64,000 nt of DNA. It comes from Kordiimonadales bacterium IMCC3096 (GTDB taxonomy: Bacteria; Pseudomonadota; Alphaproteobacteria; Minwuiales; Minwuiaceae). Of the stretch, positions 52,213 through 61,149 are shown piece by piece (position 1 is the stretch's first letter; the number at the start of each line of letters is the position of its first letter). The notes beneath the pieces were generated by a model. It was not told the DNA's origin, did not search any database, and worked only from the letters and a program-made list of their open reading frames with translations. The stretch lies in contig CP018227.1 of the NCBI GenBank assembly GCA_016865035.1, positions 4,126,115 through 4,190,114 on the forward strand. The letters are read 5' to 3'. The translations under genes and the position numbers were made by a program.

Positions 52213-52573
52213 AGGGCCTCCGCCTGCACCGCTGCATGGGCTCGTGGATCAAGTCCGCGAGCGTCGGAGCGAGGGTGGAGAGACTGTTTCCATGCCTGGC
52301 CACCCCCATGACGCCGTGCCCAGGCTCGACCCGGGTACCCAGCAGTGTCGCACAAGCGTCGGAGACTGGGCTCGCGGATCAAGTCCGCGAGCGTCGTGGC
52401 TGGGGTGGATGCAATTTGATCACCAGCTGCCCCACCCCGCATGACGCCGTGCCCGGGCTCGACCCGGGTACCCAGCAGTGCCGCACAGACGTCGGAGACT
52501 GGGCTCGCGGACCACCTCCGCGAGCGTCGTGTCTGGGGTGGGCGCGGGGAAAATCCAGGCAAGGGCGTACCCC
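52213..52573. repeat. Two and a half tandem copies of a palindromic repeat
   Basis: A 361-bp gap without a convincing gene. Two near-identical copies (about 52308-52408 and 52441-52541, 133-bp period) plus a partial copy (about 52235-52280). Each full copy has two stems: CCGGG/CCCGG flanking CTCGA, and GCTCGCGG with CCGCGAGC around a 7-nt loop. The loop differs between copies (ATCAAGT and ACCACCT) but the arms do not. Short ORFs here are fragments of the repeat. Confidence 0.85.
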
Positions 52574-54295
52574 TTACCCTCTTGCCGCCCGCGTCGCTTC
52601 CATGTCCACCGACCGGCCATCCCCGGCAATCACAACGCCGTAGACCTCCCGCGCCGCCTCCGTGCTGACGATCTCGTCGCGGACGTCGCGGAGCACCAGT
52701 GCCGGATCGCGCTGTTTCGGGTCGCCCCAGCCGCCACCGGCAGGGGATGAGGCCTCCAGACGGGCGGGCGGGAACTCGCGGACGCCATACTTCGGCGCCG
52801 TAAATGTGGTGCCATCGGCGGACTGCACATGCATCGTACCGGCGGACCCGGTGCCGCCGCCCTGGATGCCGAAGCCGGAGGGGGTGTCCAGTCCCTCCCC
52901 CCGGAAGGAATAGGTCGCGTCGCCGGTCACATCGACGGCGTAGTGCACCCCGCTGCCGCCCCGGAACGTGCCGGCCCCTGCCGCATCGGTGCGGAATTCC
53001 TGGCGACGGATCATGGCGGGGTAGATCCGCTCATACCCCTCCGCGTTGGGCAGATGCAGCCCGCCGAGGGCGATCAGCAGGCCGATCTGGTTGAAACCGT
53101 CCCGGCCCTCCACCGCACCGCCCGCCGCATTGGCGGCCCAGTTGTACATCACATAGGGCTCGGTGCTGCCGGGCTGGCGGCCGGAGGTGATGTTGTGGAT
53201 CGTCTTGCCCCAACCGGCGCAGGCGCGGGACGGCACCGCCTCCCCCAGCGCGCGCCAGATGGCGTGGACGATCTCGTGCGCGATGAACACGGTGCACATG
53301 GTCAGAGGCGCGGGCGGGCGCGGGTTCACCACCGTGCCGTAGGGCGCGACGATCTCGACGGAGCGGAACGCGCCTTCGTTGCGCGGCATGTCCGGGTCGA
53401 AGAAGGACGCCAGCGCCATGTAGACGGCGGAATGGGTATTGGCGAGGGAGGAGTTCTTGAAGCCGCGCATCTGCGGGTCGGACCCGGTGAAATCCACCTT
53501 CACCCCGTCATCGGTCACGGTCACCGCCACGCAGACCTTGATGTCGCGCTGCTCGAAGCAGTCATTGTCGGTGATCTCCGTGGCGCTGTAAGTGCCGCGC
53601 GGCAGTTCCTCACAGGCCTGGCGGAAACGCTGGTCGGCATAGGACAGCAGGGCGTCGAAATAGCCTGCCCCGGCCTCCCGCCCCAGTTCGGTGACCAGCT
53701 CCGCCAGCCGCTCCGCGCCGATGCGGGTGGAGCCGATCATGGCGCGCAGGTCACCGTCCAGCAGTTCCGGCGTGCGGCTGTTGAGCAGCAGCAACTGCCA
53801 GAGGTCGTCACGCACCTCCCCGCGCTCGAACAGTTTCAGCGGCGGCAGTCGGATGCCTTCATGGAATATCTCCGTGGCTTCGGGGTTGTAGGTGCCTGCC
53901 GCACCACCGCCGATGTCGGACTGGTGCGCCCGGTTGCAGGTCCAGGCGGCCAGTTCCCCGTCGACGAAGACCGGGCGGCTGATCACCCAGTCCGGCAGAT
54001 GGTTGCCGCCCGCCACGTAAGGGTCGTTCGACAGGAAGATGTCGTCAGGCTCGATCCGTCCGGCAAAGGCATCGATGAGTGCCCGCACCGTGAAGCCGCC
54101 ACCGCCGGTATGGATCGGAATGCCGTCCGCCTGGCTGATCAGGGTGCCGGCCGCATCGGCGATGAAACAGGAGAAGTCGTGACTCTGGTTGAAGATCGGG
54201 CTGCGCGCGGTACGCGTCATGACGAAGCCCATCTGGCGGGAGATGTGGTCCAGACGGTTCTGTACCAGCGCCAGGGTCACCGGATCGATGTTCAT
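52574..54295 (-). CDS. hyuB: Hydantoinase/5-oxoprolinase subunit B (HyuB)
   Basis: 573-residue subunit of an ATP-dependent N-methylhydantoinase/oxoprolinase-type enzyme. RSPIFNQSHDFSCFIAD, GGGGFTVRALIDAF and ACAGWGKTIHN are family stretches. Translationally coupled to hyuA by a 4-bp overlap. The substrate may be a cyclic amide or acetophenone-like acid; it cannot be told from sequence. Confidence 0.93.
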   Translation of the reverse strand: MNIDPVTLALVQNRLDHISRQMGFVMTRTARSPIFNQSHDFSCFIADAAGTLISQADGIPIHTGGGGFTVRALIDAFAGRIEPDDIFLSNDPYVAGGNHLPDWVISRPVFVDGELAAWTCNRAHQSDIGGGAAGTYNPEATEIFHEGIRLPPLKLFERGEVRDDLWQLLLLNSRTPELLDGDLRAMIGSTRIGAERLAELVTELGREAGAGYFDALLSYADQRFRQACEELPRGTYSATEITDNDCFEQRDIKVCVAVTVTDDGVKVDFTGSDPQMRGFKNSSLANTHSAVYMALASFFDPDMPRNEGAFRSVEIVAPYGTVVNPRPPAPLTMCTVFIAHEIVHAIWRALGEAVPSRACAGWGKTIHNITSGRQPGSTEPYVMYNWAANAAGGAVEGRDGFNQIGLLIALGGLHLPNAEGYERIYPAMIRRQEFRTDAAGAGTFRGGSGVHYAVDVTGDATYSFRGEGLDTPSGFGIQGGGTGSAGTMHVQSADGTTFTAPKYGVREFPPARLEASSPAGGGWGDPKQRDPALVLRDVRDEIVSTEAAREVYGVVIAGDGRSVDMEATRAARG

Positions 54296-56391
54296 GCTGC
54301 GCCTCCCACTGCAATATTGATCAGGTAGTTGCCGTGGTCATCCACGCTCAGTTCATCCCCCGCGCCGACAAGTACGGTCGTTGTCGGGGCCTCGATGATC
54401 GCCGGGCCTGTCAGCCGGTGCCCGGGCAGCAGGCTGTCGGAGGCATGCACAGGCACATCCGCCCAGCCCGTTGCCGCATCAACGAAGGCGCGACGGTGAT
54501 CCTGCGGCACCGGCTTGCCGCCGTCAGAGCGTTCGGCCATGCCCTTCGGTGCCTGCCGTTCGATGCGCCCCGTGGCGACGGCGCGCAGTGCGGTGATCAG
54601 CAGTTTGCCATCGGGCTGGATATGGCCGAAGCGCCGTTCGTGATCGGCCTCGAACGCCTGACGGATGGAGGACCGGTCAAGTGTTTCACCACTCTCCGGT
54701 ACCACAGTGCGCAGCGACCACTGCTGCCCCTTGTAGCGCAGGTCGAAGACCCGCTGGACCTCCGCCTCCGCCGCCGTGAAACCTTCCCGCTCCAGCGCCC
54801 GCGCGGCCGTGTCGAGCAGGGGACCGAAGCCTTCGGCCACTTCGTCTGCCGTGATCGCGTCCAGGTCGCCATCCATCACCCTGAGCGAATCCAGCCGCAC
54901 GTCCGACCAGAGCATCCCCAGCGCACAGAAGGCCCCGGCCTGCACCGGCACGAAGACCCGTTCGCAGCCGAGCGCGCGGGCGACCGCCACCCCATGCATC
55001 GGTCCCGCACCCCCCGCCGCGACCAGGGTGAAACGCTTCGGATCGTAGCCACGCTCCACCGACAGCCGCTCCACCGCGTGCAGCAGGTTCTGCTCCAGCA
55101 GGCGCAGGATTCCGATGGCCGCCTGCTCCACGCTCAGGCCCAGCGGTCGGGCGACATGATCCTCGATTGCCCTTGCCGCACGCGCCTCGTCCAGTGTCAC
55201 CGCGCCGCCTGCCATGGGTCCGGGCCGCAGCCGCCCCAGCACCAGATGCGCATCCGTGGCCGTCGGGCGGTCATTGCCCAGCCCGTAGGCGGCGGGTCCG
55301 GGATCGGCCCCTGCCCCCTCCGGCCCGACACGCAACATGCCGCCGCCGTCCACGCCGGCCAGCGTCCCGCCTCCGGCACCGACGGTGTGAATATCCACCG
55401 CAGGCGTTGCCAGGTGATAGCCGTCGATCTCCAGCGCATCGGAGACGGGGACATCGCCACCGGCCATCAGAGTGACATCACAGCTTGTGCCGCCGATCTC
55501 CATCGCCACCAGATCGTCGATGCCGGTCAGCGTCCGATAGAGGTTCAGCGCCCCGACACCGGCTGCCGGTCCCGACAGGGCCAGGTTGACGGGCCGCGCC
55601 GCAGCCTCCTGCGCCGAGACCACACCGCCGTTCGACTGCACCAGCAGGATGGACTGCTGCAGTCCCGCCGCCTGCAACTGCTGCTCCAGCCGTTCCAGGT
55701 ATCCGACGACCTTCGGTGCGATATAGGCATTCATGACGGTGGTGGAGCCGCGTTCGTACTCACCCACCACCGGATTGATCTCCGATGACAGGGACAACCA
55801 GCGACCTGACCATTCCGCCGAGACAACTTCCGCCACCTGCCGCTCGTGCACCGGATCGACGTAGGCATTCATCAGGCAGACGGCGATGGACTCCACGCCC
55901 TCAGCCTCGAAGAACCGCACGGCGTCACGTACATCGTCAGTGTTCAGGGGCGACTCCTCACTCCCGTCCCGGTCCAGACGCCCGCGCACGGGACGGCGCA
56001 GGTATCGCGGCACCAGCACAGGGGGAAAGGGCGCGCGATGGTCCCACTGGTCGGCGCGCAGGCCGCGCCTGATCTCCAGGAAGTCGCGAAACCCTTCTGT
56101 CACCAGCATGCCGACCGACACGCCCTTCCGCTCCAGGATCGTGTTGGTGGCGATGGTTGATCCATGCACGAACAGACGGCACTGCCGCAGCAGGTCGCCC
56201 ACCGCGACGCCCAGCGCCGCGGCTGCGACTTCCAGCACGTTCACCACGCCCTTCGCCGGATCGGCGGGCGTCGAGGGGGACTTGAACACACGCAACGACC
56301 CGCTGGCGTCGATCAGCGCCATGTCGGTGAAGGTGCCCCCAATGTCGACGCCAATGCGCCATGGCGGTGTTATCGCGGCCTCAGGCTTCAT
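54292..56391 (-). CDS. hyuA: Hydantoinase/5-oxoprolinase subunit A (HyuA)
   Basis: 699-residue ATPase subunit with the acetate/sugar kinase-like fold: GVDIGGTFTDMALID near the start, AMEIGGTSCDVTLM and AAGGAGPMHGVAVARALGC. ATG 56391 has GGGAGG 7 nt upstream, so I omit the longer reading to 56442. Coupled to hyuB. Together they hydrolyse a cyclic amide using ATP. Confidence 0.94.
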   Translation of the reverse strand: MKPEAAITPPWRIGVDIGGTFTDMALIDASGSLRVFKSPSTPADPAKGVVNVLEVAAAALGVAVGDLLRQCRLFVHGSTIATNTILERKGVSVGMLVTEGFRDFLEIRRGLRADQWDHRAPFPPVLVPRYLRRPVRGRLDRDGSEESPLNTDDVRDAVRFFEAEGVESIAVCLMNAYVDPVHERQVAEVVSAEWSGRWLSLSSEINPVVGEYERGSTTVMNAYIAPKVVGYLERLEQQLQAAGLQQSILLVQSNGGVVSAQEAAARPVNLALSGPAAGVGALNLYRTLTGIDDLVAMEIGGTSCDVTLMAGGDVPVSDALEIDGYHLATPAVDIHTVGAGGGTLAGVDGGGMLRVGPEGAGADPGPAAYGLGNDRPTATDAHLVLGRLRPGPMAGGAVTLDEARAARAIEDHVARPLGLSVEQAAIGILRLLEQNLLHAVERLSVERGYDPKRFTLVAAGGAGPMHGVAVARALGCERVFVPVQAGAFCALGMLWSDVRLDSLRVMDGDLDAITADEVAEGFGPLLDTAARALEREGFTAAEAEVQRVFDLRYKGQQWSLRTVVPESGETLDRSSIRQAFEADHERRFGHIQPDGKLLITALRAVATGRIERQAPKGMAERSDGGKPVPQDHRRAFVDAATGWADVPVHASDSLLPGHRLTGPAIIEAPTTTVLVGAGDELSVDDHGNYLINIAVGGAA

Positions 56392-56464
56392 GTATCGTCC
56401 TCCCTGTCGGCGCAGTCTGGACGTTCCGGGCAGGCGCATCAATCACGGGAAGCGGGTGGCAGCC

Positions 56465-57061
56465 ATGGCGAAGGAAATCGAGTTCTTCTGGGACACGGGC
56501 AGCACCAATACCTATTTCGCCCTGCACCTGATCCGCCCGCTTGCGGCCCGTCACGGCGCGACCATCCGGATGCGCCCGTTCAACCTCGGCCATGTCTTCC
56601 GGCACCACAAGTATGTGCTGATGGAGGAACCCGCCGCCAAGATCGCCAACCGCAAGCGCGATCTCGAACGCTGGGCCGCGCGCCATGACCTGCCCTTCCG
56701 CTTCCCCGACACCTTTCCGATCAAGACCAGCATTTCATTGCGCGGATCGCTGGTCGCGCGTGAGTTCGGCTGCGAGGACGCCTATCTGGACGCCATCTTC
56801 CGCCGCTACTGGGAGCAGAACGACGCCAGTGTCGCGACCCTGGCCGGGCTGGCCGATGTCGCGCGGGAAATCGGTCAGGACCCCGAGGATTTCGTCCGCC
56901 GGACCGAGGAACCCGCCATGAAGCAGGCGCTGATCGACGAAACCGACAATGCCCTGAAGCGCGGCGTCTTCGGCGCCCCGTCATTCATCGTCGGCACGGA
57001 GCTGTTCTGGGGCAAGGACCGCATGGAATTCATCGCGGACGCCTTGCAGGCGGCGGACTGA
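56465..57061 (+). CDS. 2-hydroxychromene-2-carboxylate isomerase family (DsbA fold)
   Basis: 198 residues. IEFFWDTGSTNTYFALHLI and the C-terminal GVFGAPSFIVGTELFWGKDRMEF match the kappa glutathione-transferase/HCCA isomerase family. It is a second member of the family in this window, sharing little sequence with the copy at 37.8 kb. Divergent from hyuA with only 73 bp between. Confidence 0.9.
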   Translation: MAKEIEFFWDTGSTNTYFALHLIRPLAARHGATIRMRPFNLGHVFRHHKYVLMEEPAAKIANRKRDLERWAARHDLPFRFPDTFPIKTSISLRGSLVAREFGCEDAYLDAIFRRYWEQNDASVATLAGLADVAREIGQDPEDFVRRTEEPAMKQALIDETDNALKRGVFGAPSFIVGTELFWGKDRMEFIADALQAAD

Positions 57062-57193
57062 GGTGCGTCTGCGGCTGCATACCCGCCACCAGAACTCCGC
57101 CGGAGAACTGGTGCGGATCGCGGCGCCCTGAAGCGGTCTGCTGACCTCACCAGAGGAATTCTGTCGCGAACCGGCAGGAAATCTCACTTGTCC

Positions 57194-57208
57194 GTCTTAA
57201 AAACAGAC
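57194..57208. promoter_or_regulatory. Candidate HxlR operator
   Basis: GTCT-TAAAAAC-AGAC, a 4+4 dyad with an A-rich 7-nt centre, 44 bp upstream of the HxlR start. Position suggests auto-regulation of the HxlR-thioesterase-MFS operon; the arms are short. Confidence 0.35.
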
Positions 57209-57251
57209 CTGATGCTGGCGCGACGATCAGATCGGAGTGGAATACAGACCC

Positions 57252-57722
57252 ATGCGGTGGAGCGATCTCGAAAACCAGCAGTGTGCCGTGGCCCGCGCCG
57301 AGTCGGTGCTGGGTGACCGCTGGACAATGATGGTGGTGCGTGACTGCCTGCTGGGCGTGCGCCGGTTCGAGGATTTCCATTCCCGCCTCGGCATCGCCCG
57401 GCGTGTGCTGACGGAACGGCTGAACATGCTCGTGGAGAAGGGCGTGCTGCGCCGCGAAGCCTATTCGCAGCGGCCCCTGCGGGAGGAGTATCGCCTGACC
57501 GAGGCCGGACGCGATCTGATGCCGGTCATCCTGGCGCTCTCCGCCTGGGCCGACCGGCACCTGCCCCACCCGGACGGCACGGCGGTCAGCTATCTCCATA
57601 CCGACTGCAACACGGTCATCGAACCGCGCATCGACTGCCCGCAATGCGCCAGTCCCCTGACCACGAGAAACACACGGGCCGTCGTGCACGGCAGTGTCAG
57701 CGAGAAGGAACGACGATCATGA
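57252..57722 (+). CDS. HxlR-family regulator with a C-terminal Cys-rich tail
   Basis: About 156 residues. The winged helix (CAVARAESVLGDRWTMMVVRDCLLGVRRFEDFHSRLGIARRVLTERLNML) carries an N-terminal cysteine in the position used for sensing in HxlR proteins. The tail adds DCNTVIEPRIDCPQCASPL, which resembles half a zinc ribbon. ATG 57252; a GTG at 57237 is in frame. Its stop overlaps the thioesterase start (ATGA), so it controls its own operon. Confidence 0.9.
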   Translation: MRWSDLENQQCAVARAESVLGDRWTMMVVRDCLLGVRRFEDFHSRLGIARRVLTERLNMLVEKGVLRREAYSQRPLREEYRLTEAGRDLMPVILALSAWADRHLPHPDGTAVSYLHTDCNTVIEPRIDCPQCASPLTTRNTRAVVHGSVSEKERRS

Positions 57723-58168
57723 ATGCTCCGGGATCACTGAAGGAAATGACCGGCCTGCAGGCGCTCGAGATGGCTTTCAGCAATGCCGGTTCCGCGCCCA
57801 GCATCGGGCGGACGCTGAACTTCACCGTGGCCCACGTCGAGCACGGGCGCGTCGATTTCGAGGGCGAGCCGAACGAGAACCACCTGAATCCGCTGAAGAC
57901 GGTCCACGGCGGCTATGCCGCGACCCTGCTGGACTCCTGCATGGGCTGCGCGGTGCATTCCACGCTGCCGGCGGGCAAGAGCTACACGACGCTGGAACTG
58001 AAGATCAATTACATCCGCGCCATGCGCCCGGGCATCGGCAAGGTGCGCGCCATCGGCAAGGTGATACATGCCGGACGTTCCACCGCCACGGCGGAGGGCA
58101 AGCTGGTCGATGCCGAGGATCGGCTGATTGCACATGGCACCACAACCTGCATCATCATGGACATGTGA
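57719..58168 (+). CDS. PaaI-family thioesterase (hot-dog fold)
   Basis: 149 residues. HLNPLKTVHGGYAATLLDSCMGCAVHSTLPAG and TTLELKINYIRAMRP are typical of PaaI-like thioesterases that release free acids from CoA esters. The GGYAATLLD aspartate is present. Translationally coupled to the HxlR gene; MFS gene follows 57 bp on. Confidence 0.92.
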   Translation: MNAPGSLKEMTGLQALEMAFSNAGSAPSIGRTLNFTVAHVEHGRVDFEGEPNENHLNPLKTVHGGYAATLLDSCMGCAVHSTLPAGKSYTTLELKINYIRAMRPGIGKVRAIGKVIHAGRSTATAEGKLVDAEDRLIAHGTTTCIIMDM

Positions 58169-58225
58169 TCGGACAGGACTATCTGGTCGAGGCCGGCGCA
58201 CCGCGCCGTGGGGGAGAACAGGCAA

Positions 58226-59446
58226 ATGACGGCAACATCTGAAACATCCGCGCTGGTGCGGCGCTGGCCGCTCTGGCTGATGGTCATCTCGGCGTCGCTG
58301 ATCGTGTTCTTCGGCATGGGCACGCGGAACATGTTCGGCCTGTTCCTGGATCCGATCTCCGACTCCATGTCCTGGGGGCGGGAGGTCTTCTCCATGACCC
58401 TGGCGCTGCAGAACATCATGTGGGGCGTGACGCAACCCTTCGCCGGGGCCATCGCCGACCGCTACGGCGCGGGCAAGGTCATGGCGCTGGGCGGCATCTT
58501 CTATGTCGTCGGCATCCTGGCGATCAGCTTCTCCGGCGTGCCGGTGGCCATGCACCTGGCAGGCGGGGTGCTGATCGGCATCGCGCAGGGCTTTGCCTCC
58601 ATGAACATCGGCATGGCGGTCGTGGCGCGGCGCACGCCGATGCACCGGCGGACCCTGGTCATGTCCGTCGTGACCATGGGCGGATCGGCCGGACAGATGG
58701 TGCTGTCCCCGCTCGCCCAGACCTTCATCGACGGCTATGGCTGGGTCACGGCGCTGCTGATCATGTCCATGATGGTGCTGATCATCGTGCCCCTGACCAT
58801 TCCGCTGGCCGGACGTCCGCAGGCGACGGTCGGCAGCACCCAGACCTTTGGCGCAGCGCTGCGGGAGGCGGGTCGGCATCGCGGCTACATCCTGCTGATC
58901 GCCGGCTTCTTCGTCTGCGGTTTCCATGTCACCTTCATCGGCAGTCACCTGCCCTCCTACATCCGCGACCTCGGGCTCGATCCCGGACTGGGAGCCGTCG
59001 CGCTGATGGTCATCGGCATGTTCAACATCTTCGGCACGCTGATGGCCGGGGTGCTGGGGGATCGCTACAGCAAGAAGTACATGCTGAGCTTTCTCTATCT
59101 GGCACGATCCGCGGCAATCCTGTTCCTGCTCTACTCCCCGGTCAGTGAAACGACGATCCTGATCTTCTCCGGCATGATCGGGCTGCTCTGGCTCTCCACC
59201 GTGCCGCTGACCACCGGGCTGGTGGGCCAGATCTTCGGCGCCCAGTACATCGGCATGCTGGCAGGCATCGTCTTCTTCAGCCATCAGGTGGGGGCCTTCC
59301 TCGGCGTCTGGCTGGGGGGGCTGCTGTTCGACATCTATGGCAGCTATGACATCGTCTGGTGGCTCAGCATCGCGCTGGGTGTGCTGGCGGCACTGGTCCA
59401 CTTCCCCATCGACGAGCGACCGCTGGAGCGGAAGGTGGCGGCCTGA
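58226..59446 (+). CDS. MFS transporter
   Basis: 406 residues with about twelve hydrophobic segments; the first is at about 12-35 (WPLWLMVISASLIVFFGMGTRN). It resembles the oxalate/monocarboxylate-type MFS group. ATG 58226 has GGGGGAG 9 nt upstream; a GTG at 58208 is the alternative. Substrate unknown, probably an organic acid related to the neighbouring thioesterase and aldehyde dehydrogenase. Confidence 0.9.
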   Translation: MTATSETSALVRRWPLWLMVISASLIVFFGMGTRNMFGLFLDPISDSMSWGREVFSMTLALQNIMWGVTQPFAGAIADRYGAGKVMALGGIFYVVGILAISFSGVPVAMHLAGGVLIGIAQGFASMNIGMAVVARRTPMHRRTLVMSVVTMGGSAGQMVLSPLAQTFIDGYGWVTALLIMSMMVLIIVPLTIPLAGRPQATVGSTQTFGAALREAGRHRGYILLIAGFFVCGFHVTFIGSHLPSYIRDLGLDPGLGAVALMVIGMFNIFGTLMAGVLGDRYSKKYMLSFLYLARSAAILFLLYSPVSETTILIFSGMIGLLWLSTVPLTTGLVGQIFGAQYIGMLAGIVFFSHQVGAFLGVWLGGLLFDIYGSYDIVWWLSIALGVLAALVHFPIDERPLERKVAA

Positions 59447-59535
59447 GCCACCGCCACGCTTCGTCGCGTTTCATGTCCGCTCCGGGCCGTGATAGGTTGC
59501 CCGCAAATCACGCATCAGAAGCGAGGGAGAGCGTC

Positions 59536-61026
59536 ATGAACGACCAGACACCCATGGGCGTGCCGGCCATCGGCATGAAGGATGCGGACCTGTTCCGCGA
59601 ACAGTGCTTCATCAACGGCGAGTGGTGCGACGCGGACGGCGGAGAGACCATCGACGTCACCAATCCCGCGTCCGGCGCCAAGCTCGGCACCGTGCCGAAG
59701 ATGGGCGCGGACGAAACCGCGCGCGCCATCGCGGCGGCCGAGGCCGCGATGCCCGGCTGGCAGGCCAAGACCGCCAAGGAACGGTCGGTGATCCTGCGCC
59801 GCTGGCACGATCTGATGTTCGAGCATCAGGAAGACCTGGCCCGCCTGATGACCGCCGAACAGGGCAAGCCGCTGGCCGAGGCAAAGGGCGAAGTCGCCTA
59901 TGCCGCAAGCTTCATCGAATGGTTCGCGGAAGAGGGCAAGCGCATCTATGGCGACACCATCCCGAGCCACCGCGCGGACGCCCGCATCGTGGTCATCAAG
60001 CAGGGCATCGGCGTCTGTGCCGCCATCACGCCGTGGAACTTCCCCGCCGCGATGATCACCCGGAAGGCCGCCCCGGCGCTGGCCGCCGGATGTGGCATGG
60101 TGGTGAAACCCGCGACATCGACCCCCTATTCGGCGCTGGCCATGGCGGAACTGGCGCATCGCGCCGGTCTGCCCGCCGGGCTGCTGTCGGTGGTCACCGG
60201 CTCCTCATCTGCCATCGGCGGGGAGATGACCAGCAATCCGACAGTGCGGAAGCTGTCCTTCACCGGCTCCACGGAGATCGGCAAGATGCTGATGAAGCAG
60301 TGCGCCGACACCCTGAAGAAGACCACCATGGAACTGGGCGGCAACGCGCCGTTCATCGTCTTCGATGACGCCGACCTGGATGCGGCGGTCGAGGGCGCAA
60401 TCATGTCCAAGTTCCGCAACACCGGTCAGACCTGCGTCTGCGCCAATCGTATCCTGGCACAGGACGGCATCTATGACGCCTTCCTGGACAAGTTGCAGGC
60501 CGCTGTGGCGAAACTGCGCGTCGGTGACGGCCTGAAGGGTGAAACCGACCAGGGGCCGCTGATCGACGACGCTGCGGTCGCCAAGGTGGAGGAGCACGTC
60601 AACGACGCCATTGCCAAGGGCGGACGGCTGGTCCAGGGCGGCAAGCGCCACGAACTTGGTGGCCAGTTCTTCGAACCCACCATCGTGGCGGACGTGACGC
60701 CGGGCATGAAGGTGGCAAGGGAAGAGACCTTCGGCCCCCTCGCCCCCGTGTTCCGCTTCACTGACGAGGCGCAGGCAATCCAGATGGCGAACGATACCGA
60801 GTTCGGTCTCGCCGCCTATTTCTATGGCCGTGACCTGGGTCGTGTCTGGCGGGTTTCGGAGGCGCTGGAATATGGCATCGTCGGCATCAATTCCGGCATC
60901 ATCTCCACCGAGGTCGCACCGTTCGGTGGCATGAAGGAGTCCGGCTTCGGTCGCGAAGGCTCCAAGTACGGCATCGATGACTATCTGGAGATCAAGTACA
61001 TGCTGATGGGTGGCATCGACAGCTGA
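59536..61026 (+). CDS. gabD: NAD(P)-dependent succinate-semialdehyde dehydrogenase family
   Basis: 496 residues. The catalytic cysteine lies in GQTCVCANR, the general base in MELGGNAPF, and the NAD-binding stretch is FTGSTEIGK. ITPWNFPAAMITRKAAPALAAGC places it in the GabD group. ATG 59536 with GAGGGAGA upstream. Other semialdehydes are possible substrates. It ends before a strong stem-loop. Confidence 0.9.
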   Translation: MNDQTPMGVPAIGMKDADLFREQCFINGEWCDADGGETIDVTNPASGAKLGTVPKMGADETARAIAAAEAAMPGWQAKTAKERSVILRRWHDLMFEHQEDLARLMTAEQGKPLAEAKGEVAYAASFIEWFAEEGKRIYGDTIPSHRADARIVVIKQGIGVCAAITPWNFPAAMITRKAAPALAAGCGMVVKPATSTPYSALAMAELAHRAGLPAGLLSVVTGSSSAIGGEMTSNPTVRKLSFTGSTEIGKMLMKQCADTLKKTTMELGGNAPFIVFDDADLDAAVEGAIMSKFRNTGQTCVCANRILAQDGIYDAFLDKLQAAVAKLRVGDGLKGETDQGPLIDDAAVAKVEEHVNDAIAKGGRLVQGGKRHELGGQFFEPTIVADVTPGMKVAREETFGPLAPVFRFTDEAQAIQMANDTEFGLAAYFYGRDLGRVWRVSEALEYGIVGINSGIISTEVAPFGGMKESGFGREGSKYGIDDYLEIKYMLMGGIDS

Positions 61027-61054
61027 CCATCACATGTTGCTGAACGCGGCATTC

Positions 61055-61082
61055 AGGCGGCGGGACTTGGCTCCCGCCGCCT
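61055..61082 (+). terminator. Strong GC stem-loop after the aldehyde dehydrogenase gene
   Basis: AGGCGGCGGGA and TCCCGCCGCCT form a perfect 11-bp stem with a 6-nt loop. It lies 28 bp past the stop and 67 bp before gor. The downstream bases are not U-rich, but the stem is the strongest in the window. Confidence 0.65.
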
Positions 61083-61149
61083 GTTGCCTATCTGCTGAAA
61101 CGAAACACCGACCCATCCGCACCGATACGACCGCAAGGAAGCCCCGCAC

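Noticed and set aside
52236-52643. Short open frames inside the repeat block
   Set aside because: They arise from the repeated sequence in two strands and have no ribosome site or conserved features.
52829-54328. 499-residue plus-strand frame opposite hyuB
   Set aside because: Antisense of a well-supported gene; rich in Gly, Arg and His with no recognisable domain.
57734-59401. 555-residue minus-strand open frame rich in His, Gln and Asp
   Set aside because: It is antisense to the MFS and thioesterase genes. Its composition is what GC-rich antisense codons give, and it has no domain or ribosome site.
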